This document shows positions 1 to 8,583 of a stretch of 64,000 nucleotides of DNA, piece by piece. A program made the position numbers and the translations under genes. The stretch is from Sulfurospirillum oryzae (GTDB lineage Bacteria > Campylobacterota > Campylobacteria > Campylobacterales > Sulfurospirillaceae). How positions within the stretch are numbered: position 1 is the first letter of the stretch; each line of letters opens with the position of its first letter. The notes beneath the pieces were generated by a model, which was not told the DNA's origin, made no database searches, and worked only from the letters and a program-made list of their open reading frames with translations. The stretch spans positions 800,600 to 864,599 of the forward strand of contig NZ_JANZKZ010000002.1 in NCBI RefSeq assembly GCF_025770725.1, written 5' to 3'.

Positions 1-1581
1 TTAGTGACTCCTCTTCATACCAAACCACAAGGAAAGGTTCTTACTTTTTTCAATACGTGGCATTAAAAATTCATAAATACCATGTGTTCCTAAAATGGCA
101 GTTAGCATGGAAACACTAATACCAATAGCGGTACTAATTGCAAATCCTTTAATTGGACCCGTTCCGTACACATAAAGTAGTACTGATGTAATGATTGAAG
201 TAACATTACTATCAAGAATAGCACTCATTGCATTTTCATAGCCATGCTCAATCGCTTGTCCCATGGGAACCCCTTGCCGTAAAAGTTCCCTTATACGTTC
301 ATTGATAATAACGTTTGCATCTACTGCCATACCAATGGTCAAAACAATACCCGCCATACCAGGTAGTGTCAATGTTGCTCCAAAGAGCGCCATGATGGCA
401 ATCAATAAAAAGAGGTTAACAATCAAAGCGATATTGGCAACAACACCTGCTATACGGTAATAAAAGAGCATAAAGCCTGAAACAAGTACAAAACCAGAAA
501 TCAACGCTATCAAACTTGCTTGAATACTATCAGCACCTAATGAAGGTCCAATACTTCGTTTTTCAAGAAGCGTTACAGGAGCCAGTAGCGCACCGCTTCG
601 AAGTGCAATAGCAACATCGTGTGCTTCTTTCACACTAAAGCCGCCACTGATTTGTCCACTGCCGCCACCAATACGTTCACGAATCACAGGATCAGAATAG
701 ACTTTATTATCCAAAACAATCGCTAAACGATTGCCAATATTATTAGCTGTAAAATCACCAAAGATTTTTGCACCCTCAGAGTTTAGGGTAAAGTTAATCA
801 CCGGCTGATGCATTTCGCTAAAAGCAACTTTGGCATCACTGAGCATACTGCCATCAAGAACAGGGATCTCTTTTAAAATGTGTTTTACCTGCTCACTTCT
901 AGCATCGGGTAAAATGACATCACCATACTGTGCCGCTTCCATTGGGCTCATTGTATTGGTACGATCTTTACGTTTTTCATCCACAGCCATAAGTTGCAAA
1001 TGCGCTGCTTTTGCAATGAGTTCGCGCGCACGTTGTTCATCATCGGCTGTTTTAATACCAGGAAGTTCCACTAAAATTTTATCATTACCTTGTTTAGCAA
1101 CATTCGGTTCTGAAAGACCAAATTGATCCAAACGGTTACGAATCGTTTCTACTGCTTGAGAAAGAGCATATTCGCGAATAACGTCTTTTTCTTTATCACT
1201 AAGTGAAAGCGTATAACGAAGTGCTTCTTTATTGACTTGTAAACCGCTAATAGTCTTGAGCATTTCATCAATTTTTTTCTCTTCATCTTTATCTAAAAGT
1301 GTAAAAGAGAGAAGCTCTTCATCAATACGGAAATCATCAATGATGATATCTCCGCTTTGTGCAAAAAATTTGATACTAGAAGCGATAGATTTGATTTTTG
1401 ATTTGATAGCTTCTTCAGTTTGAACACCTAAAAGCATGTGAAGACCGCCTTGAAGATCAAGACCTAATGAGACTTTAGCACCTTTTTCGCTTTGGAAGAA
1501 AGTGGGCATTGACATGCCCACCCCAAAAATAATAGCGATTAAAAAGATAACTAAACGATAGTTAAATTTTCCTCTATTCAT
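1..1581 (-). CDS. secD: Protein translocase subunit SecD
   Basis: SecD is the inner-membrane part of the SecDF complex, which uses the proton gradient to help pull exported proteins out of the SecYEG channel. The 526-residue product has one N-terminal membrane helix (about residues 6-25), a large periplasmic region up to about residue 340, and a cluster of five membrane helices at the C terminus that includes the family signature GMAVDANVIINERI. I start it at the ATG at 1581 (MNRGKF); upstream in-frame ATGs lie inside yajC. It overlaps the yajC stop by 8 nt, so the two are translationally coupled. The stop codon is the first triplet of the window; secF would be expected next, outside it. Confidence 0.95.
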   Translation of the reverse strand: MNRGKFNYRLVIFLIAIIFGVGMSMPTFFQSEKGAKVSLGLDLQGGLHMLLGVQTEEAIKSKIKSIASSIKFFAQSGDIIIDDFRIDEELLSFTLLDKDEEKKIDEMLKTISGLQVNKEALRYTLSLSDKEKDVIREYALSQAVETIRNRLDQFGLSEPNVAKQGNDKILVELPGIKTADDEQRARELIAKAAHLQLMAVDEKRKDRTNTMSPMEAAQYGDVILPDARSEQVKHILKEIPVLDGSMLSDAKVAFSEMHQPVINFTLNSEGAKIFGDFTANNIGNRLAIVLDNKVYSDPVIRERIGGGSGQISGGFSVKEAHDVAIALRSGALLAPVTLLEKRSIGPSLGADSIQASLIALISGFVLVSGFMLFYYRIAGVVANIALIVNLFLLIAIMALFGATLTLPGMAGIVLTIGMAVDANVIINERIRELLRQGVPMGQAIEHGYENAMSAILDSNVTSIITSVLLYVYGTGPIKGFAISTAIGISVSMLTAILGTHGIYEFLMPRIEKSKNLSLWFGMKRSH

Positions 1582-1849
1582 CGATTTTCTTTGCGATATA
1601 TTCTCTTGAAACCTTAACCATGATACCTTCATCATTAAGCTTAACTTTGATAGAATCTTCCTCAGGTTTTACGACTTCACAGATCAAACCACCGCTGGTA
1701 ATAACCTTGTCGCCCTTTTTGAGTGCATCAAGCATCTCTTTATGTTTTTTCACCTGTTTTTGTTGTGGTCTAATCACAAGAAAAAAGAAAATTGCGAAAA
1801 GAACAACGAGTGGTAGTAAAGAAGAGAGTAAACTTGCAGAACCTTGCAT
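1574..1849 (-). CDS. yajC: Preprotein translocase subunit YajC
   Basis: Small single-pass inner-membrane accessory protein of the Sec translocon. The 91-residue product has one N-terminal hydrophobic helix (about residues 6-26, ending in the typical FLVIRPQQKQ sequence) followed by a soluble domain with the family pattern KGDKVITSGG near residue 45. It is the first gene of the yajC-secD pair and starts 11 nt from the divergently transcribed lnt, so the two promoters must overlap the other gene's coding sequence. Length and motif order are normal for YajC. Confidence 0.95.
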   Translation of the reverse strand: MQGSASLLSSLLPLVVLFAIFFFLVIRPQQKQVKKHKEMLDALKKGDKVITSGGLICEVVKPEEDSIKVKLNDEGIMVKVSREYIAKKIDE

Positions 1850-1860
1850 GGAAATCCTTT

Positions 1861-3096
1861 ATGAAAAAAAATTTAGACATCTATTTTACCCGCATTTACA
1901 TAATAAAAGCCTTTGTTATAGCACTCTTGCTTTCTGCCTTTATCTACCTCGATTATTTTGGGCTTACATTCCTCATACTTAACACGACGCTCGCGTTGAT
2001 TGGCTTTTATTTGCTGTTAGGTGAAAATCGCATCGTTTGGTTTTGGAGTGGTTTGTTTATAGGACTTTTGTGGTTTTACTGGATCAGTTTTAGCTTTGTT
2101 TACTACGATTTAGCTTTTCTTATACCCTTCATTATTTTGGGTGTTGCTTTTGTTTATGGTATTCTTTTTTGGCTTATTGGTCGAGTGGGGAGTCGTTCTA
2201 TTTACGTGCAACTTCCGTTACTTTTTGGCGTCAGCTTTGTTGATCCTTTTAGTTTTAACTGGCTCAAACTTCAACTCATATTGCTCGATACTTATTTTTC
2301 GACCACACATCTTGCATTTGGACTTTTTTTAAGTGGTATTACCCTTTTTAAAGCACTACCAAAATGGACAAAAAGCGTTGCACTTCTACCGCTCATTGCG
2401 GCACTCTCTTTCAACCATACGACTTTGGAATTTCCTAAAATTGATGTGGCTTTACCCATCATGCACATTCCACAATCCCAGCGTTGGGATGCCAAGTATC
2501 AACAAGAAGCCATTGATCTTAATTTTGCATTGATTGAAAAAGCTATTGTTGAGAAAAAAGAGCTGATTATCTTTCCTGAGAGTGCATTTCCTCTCTACTT
2601 AAACCGTGCCCCTCGTTTGATTGAAGCTTTGAAAAACTACTCTGAACGGATTACGATTGTGACAGGGTCATTGACGTATGAAGAGAATGAAGGTTTTTAC
2701 AACTCTTCGTATCTTTTCCAAAAGGGAGAGATGCAAATTGCTCACAAGATTGTTCTTGTACCTTTTGGTGAAGAGGTACCTTTTCCTGCATTTATTGTTG
2801 AAATCATCAATAAACTCTTTTTTGATGGGGCAAAAGATTATCAAAAAGCCAAAGAGCCACACGATTTTGTGATAGATGGAATTCCATTTAGAAGTGCCAT
2901 TTGCTATGAAGGAACAAACGATAAGCTCTTTGTGGAAAATCCTAAACAGATGATTGTCATTAGCAATAACGCATGGTTTAGCCCGTCAACTGAACAGACC
3001 TTGCAATATTTGTTGCTGCGTTACTATGCGAAAAAATATCAAACGGTGATTTATCATAGTGCCAATAGTGGCAAAAGCGGTATCATCATGCCCTAA
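1861..3096 (+). CDS. lnt: Apolipoprotein N-acyltransferase
   Basis: Lnt adds the third acyl chain to outer-membrane lipoproteins, acting in the inner membrane with its active site facing the periplasm. The 411-residue product has about six N-terminal membrane helices and a C-terminal carbon-nitrogen hydrolase domain. The nitrilase-type triad is visible: Glu240 in IIFPESAF, Lys296 in AHKIVLVPFGEEVPF and Cys348 in SAICYEG. I chose the ATG at 1861, preceded by GGAAATCC; a longer in-frame reading from 1792 would run into yajC. The C terminus stops soon after the catalytic domain and lacks the final membrane helix of the E. coli protein. Its stop codon overlaps the stem of the following terminator. 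Confidence 0.93.
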   Translation: MKKNLDIYFTRIYIIKAFVIALLLSAFIYLDYFGLTFLILNTTLALIGFYLLLGENRIVWFWSGLFIGLLWFYWISFSFVYYDLAFLIPFIILGVAFVYGILFWLIGRVGSRSIYVQLPLLFGVSFVDPFSFNWLKLQLILLDTYFSTTHLAFGLFLSGITLFKALPKWTKSVALLPLIAALSFNHTTLEFPKIDVALPIMHIPQSQRWDAKYQQEAIDLNFALIEKAIVEKKELIIFPESAFPLYLNRAPRLIEALKNYSERITIVTGSLTYEENEGFYNSSYLFQKGEMQIAHKIVLVPFGEEVPFPAFIVEIINKLFFDGAKDYQKAKEPHDFVIDGIPFRSAICYEGTNDKLFVENPKQMIVISNNAWFSPSTEQTLQYLLLRYYAKKYQTVIYHSANSGKSGIIMP

Positions 3097-3118
3097 AGGC
3101 ACTCTTTTGAGTGCCTTT
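3095..3118. terminator. Bidirectional terminator between lnt and metK
   Basis: AAAGGCACTC, a TTTT loop, then GAGTGCCTTT form a perfect 10-bp stem between two convergent genes. A-rich and T-rich arms let it serve both strands. A variant of the iterated palindrome follows at 3123. Confidence 0.85.
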
Positions 3119-3134
3119 ACGAGCTACATGTAAA

Positions 3135-4349
3135 CTATTTTTTGAGTGCTTTAAAAATCTCGAGGCTATCCAGTTTTTCCCACGGATAATCACTTTGACC
3201 TACTTGCCCACGTGCCGCAACATCCGCATACAAAAATGTATCCGCGCTTGGTTTATCCAAGCCAAATTTTTGCGTAATCCAACGTGGTGTTAAGCTAAAT
3301 GTCTCTAGTACAAAACTTGAAAGTTCATCATCACTCACACTGGTATAAGTTCCAGAGGTATCAACTGCAACAGATACTGGTTTTGCAACACCAATGGCAT
3401 AAGAAAGTTGTACAGAGCATTTTTTAGCAAGTCCAGCTGCTACAATATGTTTTGCTATCCAACGTGCCGCGTAAAGTCCACTACGATCAACTTTTGTATA
3501 GTCTTTACTGGATTGTGCGCCACCACCAATAGGTGAGTATCCGCCAAAACTATCGACGATGAGTTTACGTCCTGTTAAACCAGAATCATGAAGCGAACTG
3601 TGGTTTACATAACGACCTGTTGGGTTAATGTGAATAATGGTGTCATTTGGATCGTAAAGTTCTGTTGGAAGCCCTGTATCGTCAATCAGCCCTTTAATCA
3701 AAGCTCTTACTTCTTCAATTGGCATATTTTCATTTGAAGGGGCTGAGACGACGATGGTGTGAATTTTTTGAGGTTTGCACTCTTCAAAATTTTGTTTCGT
3801 GCCATAATCAACGGTTACTTGTGTTTTGATGTCCACACCTAGTTTATGGTTATGAGCAAGCGCATAGTTATACACTTTATCGCACAACATTCTGGCATAG
3901 GTAATGGCAGCTGGCATAAAATCAGCCGTTTCAGATGAGGCAAAACCAAACATAATACCTTGATCGCCGGCGCCAATTTCGCCACTCTCTTGGTCAACAC
4001 CTTGGTTAATGTCGCTACTTTGTTGATTAAGAAGGACTTGTACTTTCACTTCATCAGGGTAAAGGCACTGCTCTTTTGTAAAAGCAGATTTGCCATCGTA
4101 TCCGATTTTAATGAGTGCATCTTTCACAATTTTTTCATAATCTGCAAAAGAGAGAATGCTTTTTGTATTGACCTCTCCACCAATAATGACGTGCTTACCG
4201 GCAACAAAAACTTCGCTTGCGACGCGTGAGTTTTTATCGGCAATGAGAAGTGTATCAACAATGCTATCAGCAATGATGTCAGCACATTTGTCAGGGTGAC
4301 CTGGGCTTACCACTTCAGAGGTAAAAAGGTAGTGTTTTGTGTGTTCCAT
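3135..4349 (-). CDS. metK: S-adenosylmethionine synthase
   Basis: MetK makes S-adenosylmethionine from methionine and ATP in the cytoplasm. The 404-residue product carries family signatures from end to end: SEVVSPGHPDK near residue 11 (ATP-binding His), GAGDQGIMFGFA near residue 128 and GGGAQSSKDYTKVDRS, the family's glycine-rich phosphate-binding loop with its flanking KVDRS, near residue 275. It is slightly longer than the E. coli enzyme (384). The start is the ATG at 4349, with GGAAAACAAAA upstream as a plausible ribosome site. That site belongs to an unusual repeated leader (see 4351-4423). It is transcribed towards lnt and separated from it by a strong terminator. Confidence 0.97.
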   Translation of the reverse strand: MEHTKHYLFTSEVVSPGHPDKCADIIADSIVDTLLIADKNSRVASEVFVAGKHVIIGGEVNTKSILSFADYEKIVKDALIKIGYDGKSAFTKEQCLYPDEVKVQVLLNQQSSDINQGVDQESGEIGAGDQGIMFGFASSETADFMPAAITYARMLCDKVYNYALAHNHKLGVDIKTQVTVDYGTKQNFEECKPQKIHTIVVSAPSNENMPIEEVRALIKGLIDDTGLPTELYDPNDTIIHINPTGRYVNHSSLHDSGLTGRKLIVDSFGGYSPIGGGAQSSKDYTKVDRSGLYAARWIAKHIVAAGLAKKCSVQLSYAIGVAKPVSVAVDTSGTYTSVSDDELSSFVLETFSLTPRWITQKFGLDKPSADTFLYADVAARGQVGQSDYPWEKLDSLEIFKALKK

Positions 4350-4350
4350 T

Positions 4351-4423
4351 TTTGTTTTCCATTTCTTTGTTTTCCAGCAAAAGCCTAAACCTCTGCATTG
4401 TTTTCCATCCCTTTGTTTTCCAT
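4351..4423 (-). repeat. metK leader with 15-bp repeats and a short uORF
   Basis: Four copies of TTTGTTTTCCA (read on the plus strand) start at 4351, 4366, 4397 (first base A) and 4412, as two tandem pairs with a 15-bp period. Read as metK mRNA, the unit is TGGAAAACAAA, and it supplies the likely Shine-Dalgarno sequence. The distal pair encodes a 12-codon upstream ORF (MENKGMENNAEV, stop) and the last copy opens a second short ORF overlapping the metK start out of frame. Whether either is translated is not known. Confidence 0.6.
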
Positions 4424-4548
4424 TTATGGTTTCAAGAAGATACGAAACATAAAATAAAATTAAAAGTTTGAATAAGAACTCCTATGAGCCCACCGCGTAT
4501 TAAGAAGAGTATAATACTCTCTTTATTCTAAAAATTTCTTTGACCATT
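4424..4548. other. Intergenic DNA upstream of metK
   Basis: This AT-rich stretch between the metK leader repeats and the inverted-repeat element has no convincing ORF. It should hold the metK promoter, but I see no strong -10 hexamer and no SAM-riboswitch-like conserved core. Confidence 0.4.
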
Positions 4549-4715
4549 TAGGCTTCTTTTATAACTCTTGAAAAGATAAAGAGTTTGCCCAGAGTGCGTT
4601 AATTTTTTAAAACTCAAAATTGAGTCATAGCCAAAGCTATGGCGATGTTTTTAGTTTTAAAAAGTGATGTGCTATAAGCGATACTCTTTTTTCAATGGGT
4701 TATGAAAGAAGTCTA
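4549..4715. mobile_element. MITE-like inverted-repeat element, copy 1
   Basis: The 167-bp non-coding element has imperfect terminal inverted repeats (16 of 19 positions match, ends TAGGCTTC and GAAGTCTA). Inside are nested palindromes: ACTCAA-AA-TTGAGT, CATAGC-CAAA-GCTATG, and an outer TTTAAAACT/AGTTTTAAA pair. Its central ~84 bp match the copy at 47306-47471 except for one T in a homopolymer. It ends 7 bp from the AEC transporter stop codon, so its hairpins may also terminate that transcript. No transposase is encoded. Confidence 0.75.
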
Positions 4716-4722
4716 TTAGTTA

Positions 4723-5619
4723 CTATGAAATGATAAGATTCCATAAACCAATACTGACAAATGAAAAGAGAATGCCTAAAGCAAGGGCATTAATCAATAA
4801 ATCTCGATTCAACCCTCCCCTAATTCCAAAGACCACAGCCATCGTCATCGGAGGCATTGCTGTTTCTAAAAAAGTGACCCTAACCCATTCGGCTTTTAAA
4901 TCGGCAAAGAAATAAAATCCTACAAGCATCAAAAGAGGTGCAATGACCATCTTAAGGCTGAGTGCGACCATATTCTCCTTGAAGTAAAGCGATAAGGTCC
5001 GAAACTCTAACTTCATACCTACGATAGCAGTGACCAAGGGAATCAGTGTGGCTTGAAACTTATCGAGAATTGTTTCAATGAGCGGCGGAAATTCTGTACC
5101 TTGAAAATAGATTGAAACCACAATAGCAAGAAGTGGCGGTGAAAAAACCATCTGTTTTGCGACATCGCGCACGCGTTGCTCTTGTCCTCCACCCCATGCG
5201 ATGAGCGCTATACCAAACGTCATTAAGGCAATAAACGTACCAATTTGATCATACACCAACGCATAACTAACCGCATGCAGCGAGTAAAAAGACTCAATGT
5301 AGGAAAAGCCAACAAAGCCTGTATTGCCAAAGCCGACAATCACCATCATCGTGACAAGATTTTTTCGATCCATTTTCATAAAACGCCCAGCAATATAACC
5401 CAAGGCCAAAGAGAGTGCCATCGTCATATAGGCAATGAGAATAATGGAAAAAACTTCATGGCTAAATGTCATGTGACGAATTTTGGAAAGGGCTAAAGCA
5501 GGGAGTGAAAAGTAGATCACAAACTCGGTTAAAGCATCTGAAATATCGTGTTTGATTTTTTTAAAGATATACCCTAAGGCAACAAAAATAAAGACGGGAG
5601 CAACATTTTCAATCATCAT
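4723..5619 (-). CDS. AEC family transporter
   Basis: The 298-residue, strongly hydrophobic protein has about ten membrane helices in two halves, with the family pattern of a broken helix near residue 100 (GFGNTGFVGF) and a matching C-terminal segment (ETAMPPMTMAVVFG) near residue 255. AEC proteins export or import organic anions such as malate or auxin-like compounds; the substrate cannot be told from sequence. The start is ATG-ATG at 5619/5616. A perfect TTTACATGTAAA lies just upstream of the start (5628-5639) and an inverted-repeat element just downstream of the stop. It appears to be a single-gene unit. Confidence 0.88.
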   Translation of the reverse strand: MMIENVAPVFIFVALGYIFKKIKHDISDALTEFVIYFSLPALALSKIRHMTFSHEVFSIILIAYMTMALSLALGYIAGRFMKMDRKNLVTMMVIVGFGNTGFVGFSYIESFYSLHAVSYALVYDQIGTFIALMTFGIALIAWGGGQEQRVRDVAKQMVFSPPLLAIVVSIYFQGTEFPPLIETILDKFQATLIPLVTAIVGMKLEFRTLSLYFKENMVALSLKMVIAPLLMLVGFYFFADLKAEWVRVTFLETAMPPMTMAVVFGIRGGLNRDLLINALALGILFSFVSIGLWNLIIS

Positions 5620-5656
5620 AAACTTCTTTTACATGTAAAGGCAAAAAGGCGCACAA

Positions 5657-6337
5657 TCACCACGGTTTCGTGGTAGAATTTTCAAAAGCGTTTTCTAACA
5701 TACCTAAAAATTTCTCGCGTTCTATAACACACGCACCTAAAGATTGAAGATGATCTGTTGGGAGCTGACAATCGATAAAATCGCCACCTAAACTTTTCAG
5801 CTTCTCACACAATCCCACTAAAGCTGCCTTTGAAGCATCGCTTTTAGTTGAAAACATCGACTCACCACAAAAGACGCCTCCAAGGTAGAGTCCATACAAA
5901 CCTCCAACCAATTCTCCCCCATAATAGCACTCCACCGAGTGAGCAAAACCCTTTACATGTAAAGTGCAAAATGCAGAAATTAAATCCTCACTAATCCAAC
6001 TCTTTTGTCCTTTTGAAACTCTGGTTTCCAAACACAAGCGCATTACCTTCTCGAAGCAGGTGTCATAACGTATCTCAAAATGTTTCATGCTTTTGGCGAG
6101 ACTTTTTGAGATTTTAATGTGCGAGGGAAAAAGAATAAGTCTAGGATCGGGCGACCACCAAAGAATCGGATCGCCCTCATTAAACCATGGGAAAATGCCT
6201 TGAACATAGGCACGAAGCAAGCGATCGGGTTTAAGATCGCCACCCCATGCTAAAAGCCCTTCAGTACTGGCATCCATGGGGTCTGGAAACGTATAATCGT
6301 TTGGATGCAACTGAGGAATAAGTATCTTAGTTGCCAC
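5657..6337 (-). CDS. aat: Leucyl/phenylalanyl-tRNA--protein transferase
   Basis: Aat transfers Leu or Phe from tRNA to the N terminus of proteins starting with Arg or Lys, creating an N-degron read by ClpS/ClpAP. The 226-residue product has the family signatures GIFPWFNEGDPILWWSPDPR near residue 48 and GGLYGLYLGGVFCGESMFS near residue 145. It starts with GTG at 6337, 11 nt inside the end of clpA, so the two are translationally coupled. The adjacent clpA and clpS encode the protease adaptor and unfoldase that use its product, making a complete N-degron operon. A perfect iterated palindrome at 5952 encodes LHVK. Confidence 0.95.
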   Translation of the reverse strand: MATKILIPQLHPNDYTFPDPMDASTEGLLAWGGDLKPDRLLRAYVQGIFPWFNEGDPILWWSPDPRLILFPSHIKISKSLAKSMKHFEIRYDTCFEKVMRLCLETRVSKGQKSWISEDLISAFCTLHVKGFAHSVECYYGGELVGGLYGLYLGGVFCGESMFSTKSDASKAALVGLCEKLKSLGGDFIDCQLPTDHLQSLGACVIEREKFLGMLENAFENSTTKPW

Positions 6338-8525
6338 CGCTGTAACTAAACACCAATTTTTTAGATTTATAATCTATTTTACAGACACCGCCATTTTTAA
6401 GCTTACCAAAAAGAACTTCTTCGGAAAGTGGTGTCTTAATTTGTTCTTGAATAACACGACGCATAACACGAGCACCCATCTCCTTGCTATACCCCTCACT
6501 CGCGAGGAATTTTTTAGCAGCAAGACTTGCGACGATCTCTACTTTTTTATCTTTAAGTTGATCGGTGAGTTCACCTAAAAGCTTCTCGACAACGTTGATC
6601 ATCACAGACTCTGAAAGCGGCGCAAAATGGATCACCTCATCCAATCGGTTTCTAAACTCAGGAGAGAAGAACTCTTTGATCGCATGGTCGGTTCGACTCG
6701 TTTCACTTTTTGTAAAGCCCATTGTTGGGGCTTCTTTTGTTCCAAGATTGGATGTCATGATGATGATGACATTACGAAAATCGATCTTTGTACCGTTATT
6801 ATCGGTCAAGGTCGCACTGTCAAAAATTTGCAGCAAGATGTTCAGCATATCAGGATGCGCTTTTTCGATTTCATCCAAAAGAAGAACGCTGTAAGGATGC
6901 TTTTTAATCGCTTCACTGAGCTGTCCACCCTCATCATACCCCACATAACCAGGAGGCGCACCGATCAGACGACTTACCGTATGCTTCTCCATATATTCGC
7001 TCATATCGTAACGCTCAAAATGCACGCCTAGCTCGAATGCGAGCTGTTTTGCCACTTCGGTTTTGCCCACACCTGTTGGTCCTGCAAACAAGAAAGAACC
7101 AATCGGAGATGTAGGATTTCCAAGCCCAGCGCGACTTCGTTTAATGGCTTTAACCAACGATTCAATCGCTGTATCTTGACCAAAAATTTTAGATTTGAGG
7201 TGTGCTTCTAAGTGTTGCATCACTTCACCTTCATCCTTGGTGACACTGCGGCTTGGTATGTTGGCAATTTTGGCAAGAACAGCCTCAAGATCGCTCATCT
7301 CAACCACTTTTTTGCGCTTCTTAGCGAGGTGAAACGATGCACCCACTTCATCGATGAGATCAATCGCAGAATCGGGTAAAAATTTATCGCTAATGTATTT
7401 TTTGGCAAGCTCCACAGAAGCCCTTATGACTTCATTTGGGTACTTCACACCATGATGTTTCTCGTAACTTCCTTTAAGCCCTTTAAGAATCAAAAAGGAG
7501 TCCTCAATGCTTGGCTCTAACACATCAATCTTGGCAAAACGACGACTCAGTGCTTTGTCTTTATCAAAGAAATTGCGAAACTCCCCATACGTTGTAGCCC
7601 CTATGCAGCGAATTTTCCCAGAAGCGAGTGCTGGCTTTAAGAGGTTAGACAAATCCATTGAGCCCCCACTTGTCGCACCCGCACCTACGATGGTATGAAT
7701 TTCATCGATAAATAAAATAGCCCCTTTTTTCGCTTCCAATTCAGTAAGGATCTCTTTGAGGCGTTTTTCAAAATCACCACGGTATTTGGTACCGGAGAGA
7801 AGTGCTCCCATATCAAGGGCATAGACAGGTGTATTTTTTAAGATTTCAGGCACTTCGCCCTCACTAATCTTCTCAGCCAAACCTTCTACGATGGCAGTCT
7901 TTCCAACCCCTGGCTCACCCACTAAAAGAGGATTGTTTTTCTTTCGGCGACACAAAACTTGCATCACGCGCTTTACCTCATCGGCTCTGCCAATGAGAGG
8001 ATCGATCTGTTTTTGTTTAGAGAGGGCAATCAAATCAAGTGTGTATTTTCCAAGCGCGCTCTCTTTTTGCTCACCAAGACTTTGTTCTTTATTGTGAGGA
8101 GCATTTAACGCAGTGACTTCTTCAACAACGAGCAGTTTATCGACGCCTTGTTGCAACAGAAGCGACACACAAAACGCATTGCTCTCATCCATCATGGCGA
8201 TTAAAAGATCAAACACACTCGCTTCAGATTTACCCGCACTCTTTACATGTAACATCATCGACTCAACGACGCGAGAAAGCGCTACGGTCTCTAATGGCTC
8301 GTAATTCTCATCACTTGGAACAACTTGCGGATTTGCCACAAAGTATTTTTCCATAGAGCGTTGCAAGAAAGTGATGCTTAGACCACAATTGATAAGAAGC
8401 TCTGCCACATTTTCATTGCTCAAAAGAGCAAAAAAGAGGTGATCGACGGTGATGTATTCGTAACGATGCTTTCTAACAAACGCAATGGCATCGTTAAAAA
8501 CGAAATTGAGTTCTTGACTGACCAT
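6327..8525 (-). CDS. clpA: ATP-dependent Clp protease ATP-binding subunit ClpA
   Basis: ClpA is the hexameric AAA+ unfoldase that feeds substrates to ClpP. The 732-residue protein has an N-terminal ClpS-binding double repeat (to about residue 145) and two AAA+ modules. Module 1 has Walker A GEPGVGKTAI and Walker B ILFIDEIHTI; module 2 has Walker A AGPTGVGKTEVA and Walker B VLLLDEIEKA. The C-terminal D2 small domain is complete. The start is the ATG at 8525 (MVSQEL) with a strong AAGGAGG upstream; an in-frame extension to 8645 would overlap clpS. A one-mismatch iterated palindrome at 8242 encodes LHVK. Confidence 0.96.
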   Translation of the reverse strand: MVSQELNFVFNDAIAFVRKHRYEYITVDHLFFALLSNENVAELLINCGLSITFLQRSMEKYFVANPQVVPSDENYEPLETVALSRVVESMMLHVKSAGKSEASVFDLLIAMMDESNAFCVSLLLQQGVDKLLVVEEVTALNAPHNKEQSLGEQKESALGKYTLDLIALSKQKQIDPLIGRADEVKRVMQVLCRRKKNNPLLVGEPGVGKTAIVEGLAEKISEGEVPEILKNTPVYALDMGALLSGTKYRGDFEKRLKEILTELEAKKGAILFIDEIHTIVGAGATSGGSMDLSNLLKPALASGKIRCIGATTYGEFRNFFDKDKALSRRFAKIDVLEPSIEDSFLILKGLKGSYEKHHGVKYPNEVIRASVELAKKYISDKFLPDSAIDLIDEVGASFHLAKKRKKVVEMSDLEAVLAKIANIPSRSVTKDEGEVMQHLEAHLKSKIFGQDTAIESLVKAIKRSRAGLGNPTSPIGSFLFAGPTGVGKTEVAKQLAFELGVHFERYDMSEYMEKHTVSRLIGAPPGYVGYDEGGQLSEAIKKHPYSVLLLDEIEKAHPDMLNILLQIFDSATLTDNNGTKIDFRNVIIIMTSNLGTKEAPTMGFTKSETSRTDHAIKEFFSPEFRNRLDEVIHFAPLSESVMINVVEKLLGELTDQLKDKKVEIVASLAAKKFLASEGYSKEMGARVMRRVIQEQIKTPLSEEVLFGKLKNGGVCKIDYKSKKLVFSYSGGN

Positions 8526-8583
8526 AATGACCTCCTTCTTAATTGTTACACGCAAGCCAACAAAGTTGGCAAAATTATACTTA

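Noticed and set aside
4351..4423. CRISPR array
   Set aside because: Only four 11-bp units with a 15-bp period, no uniform spacers and no cas genes.
4350..4548. SAM riboswitch upstream of metK
   Set aside because: I see no conserved SAM-I or SAM-II core or expression-platform hairpin; the repeats and short uORF are the visible structure.
5628..5639. TTTACATGTAAA as a transcription terminator or hairpin
   Set aside because: The dyad has no loop, no T tail, and most copies lie inside genes, so it cannot act as a terminator.
6627..7031. ORFs on the opposite strand of clpA and similar long shadows
   Set aside because: They lie wholly within well-supported genes, lack ribosome sites and show no recognisable domains.
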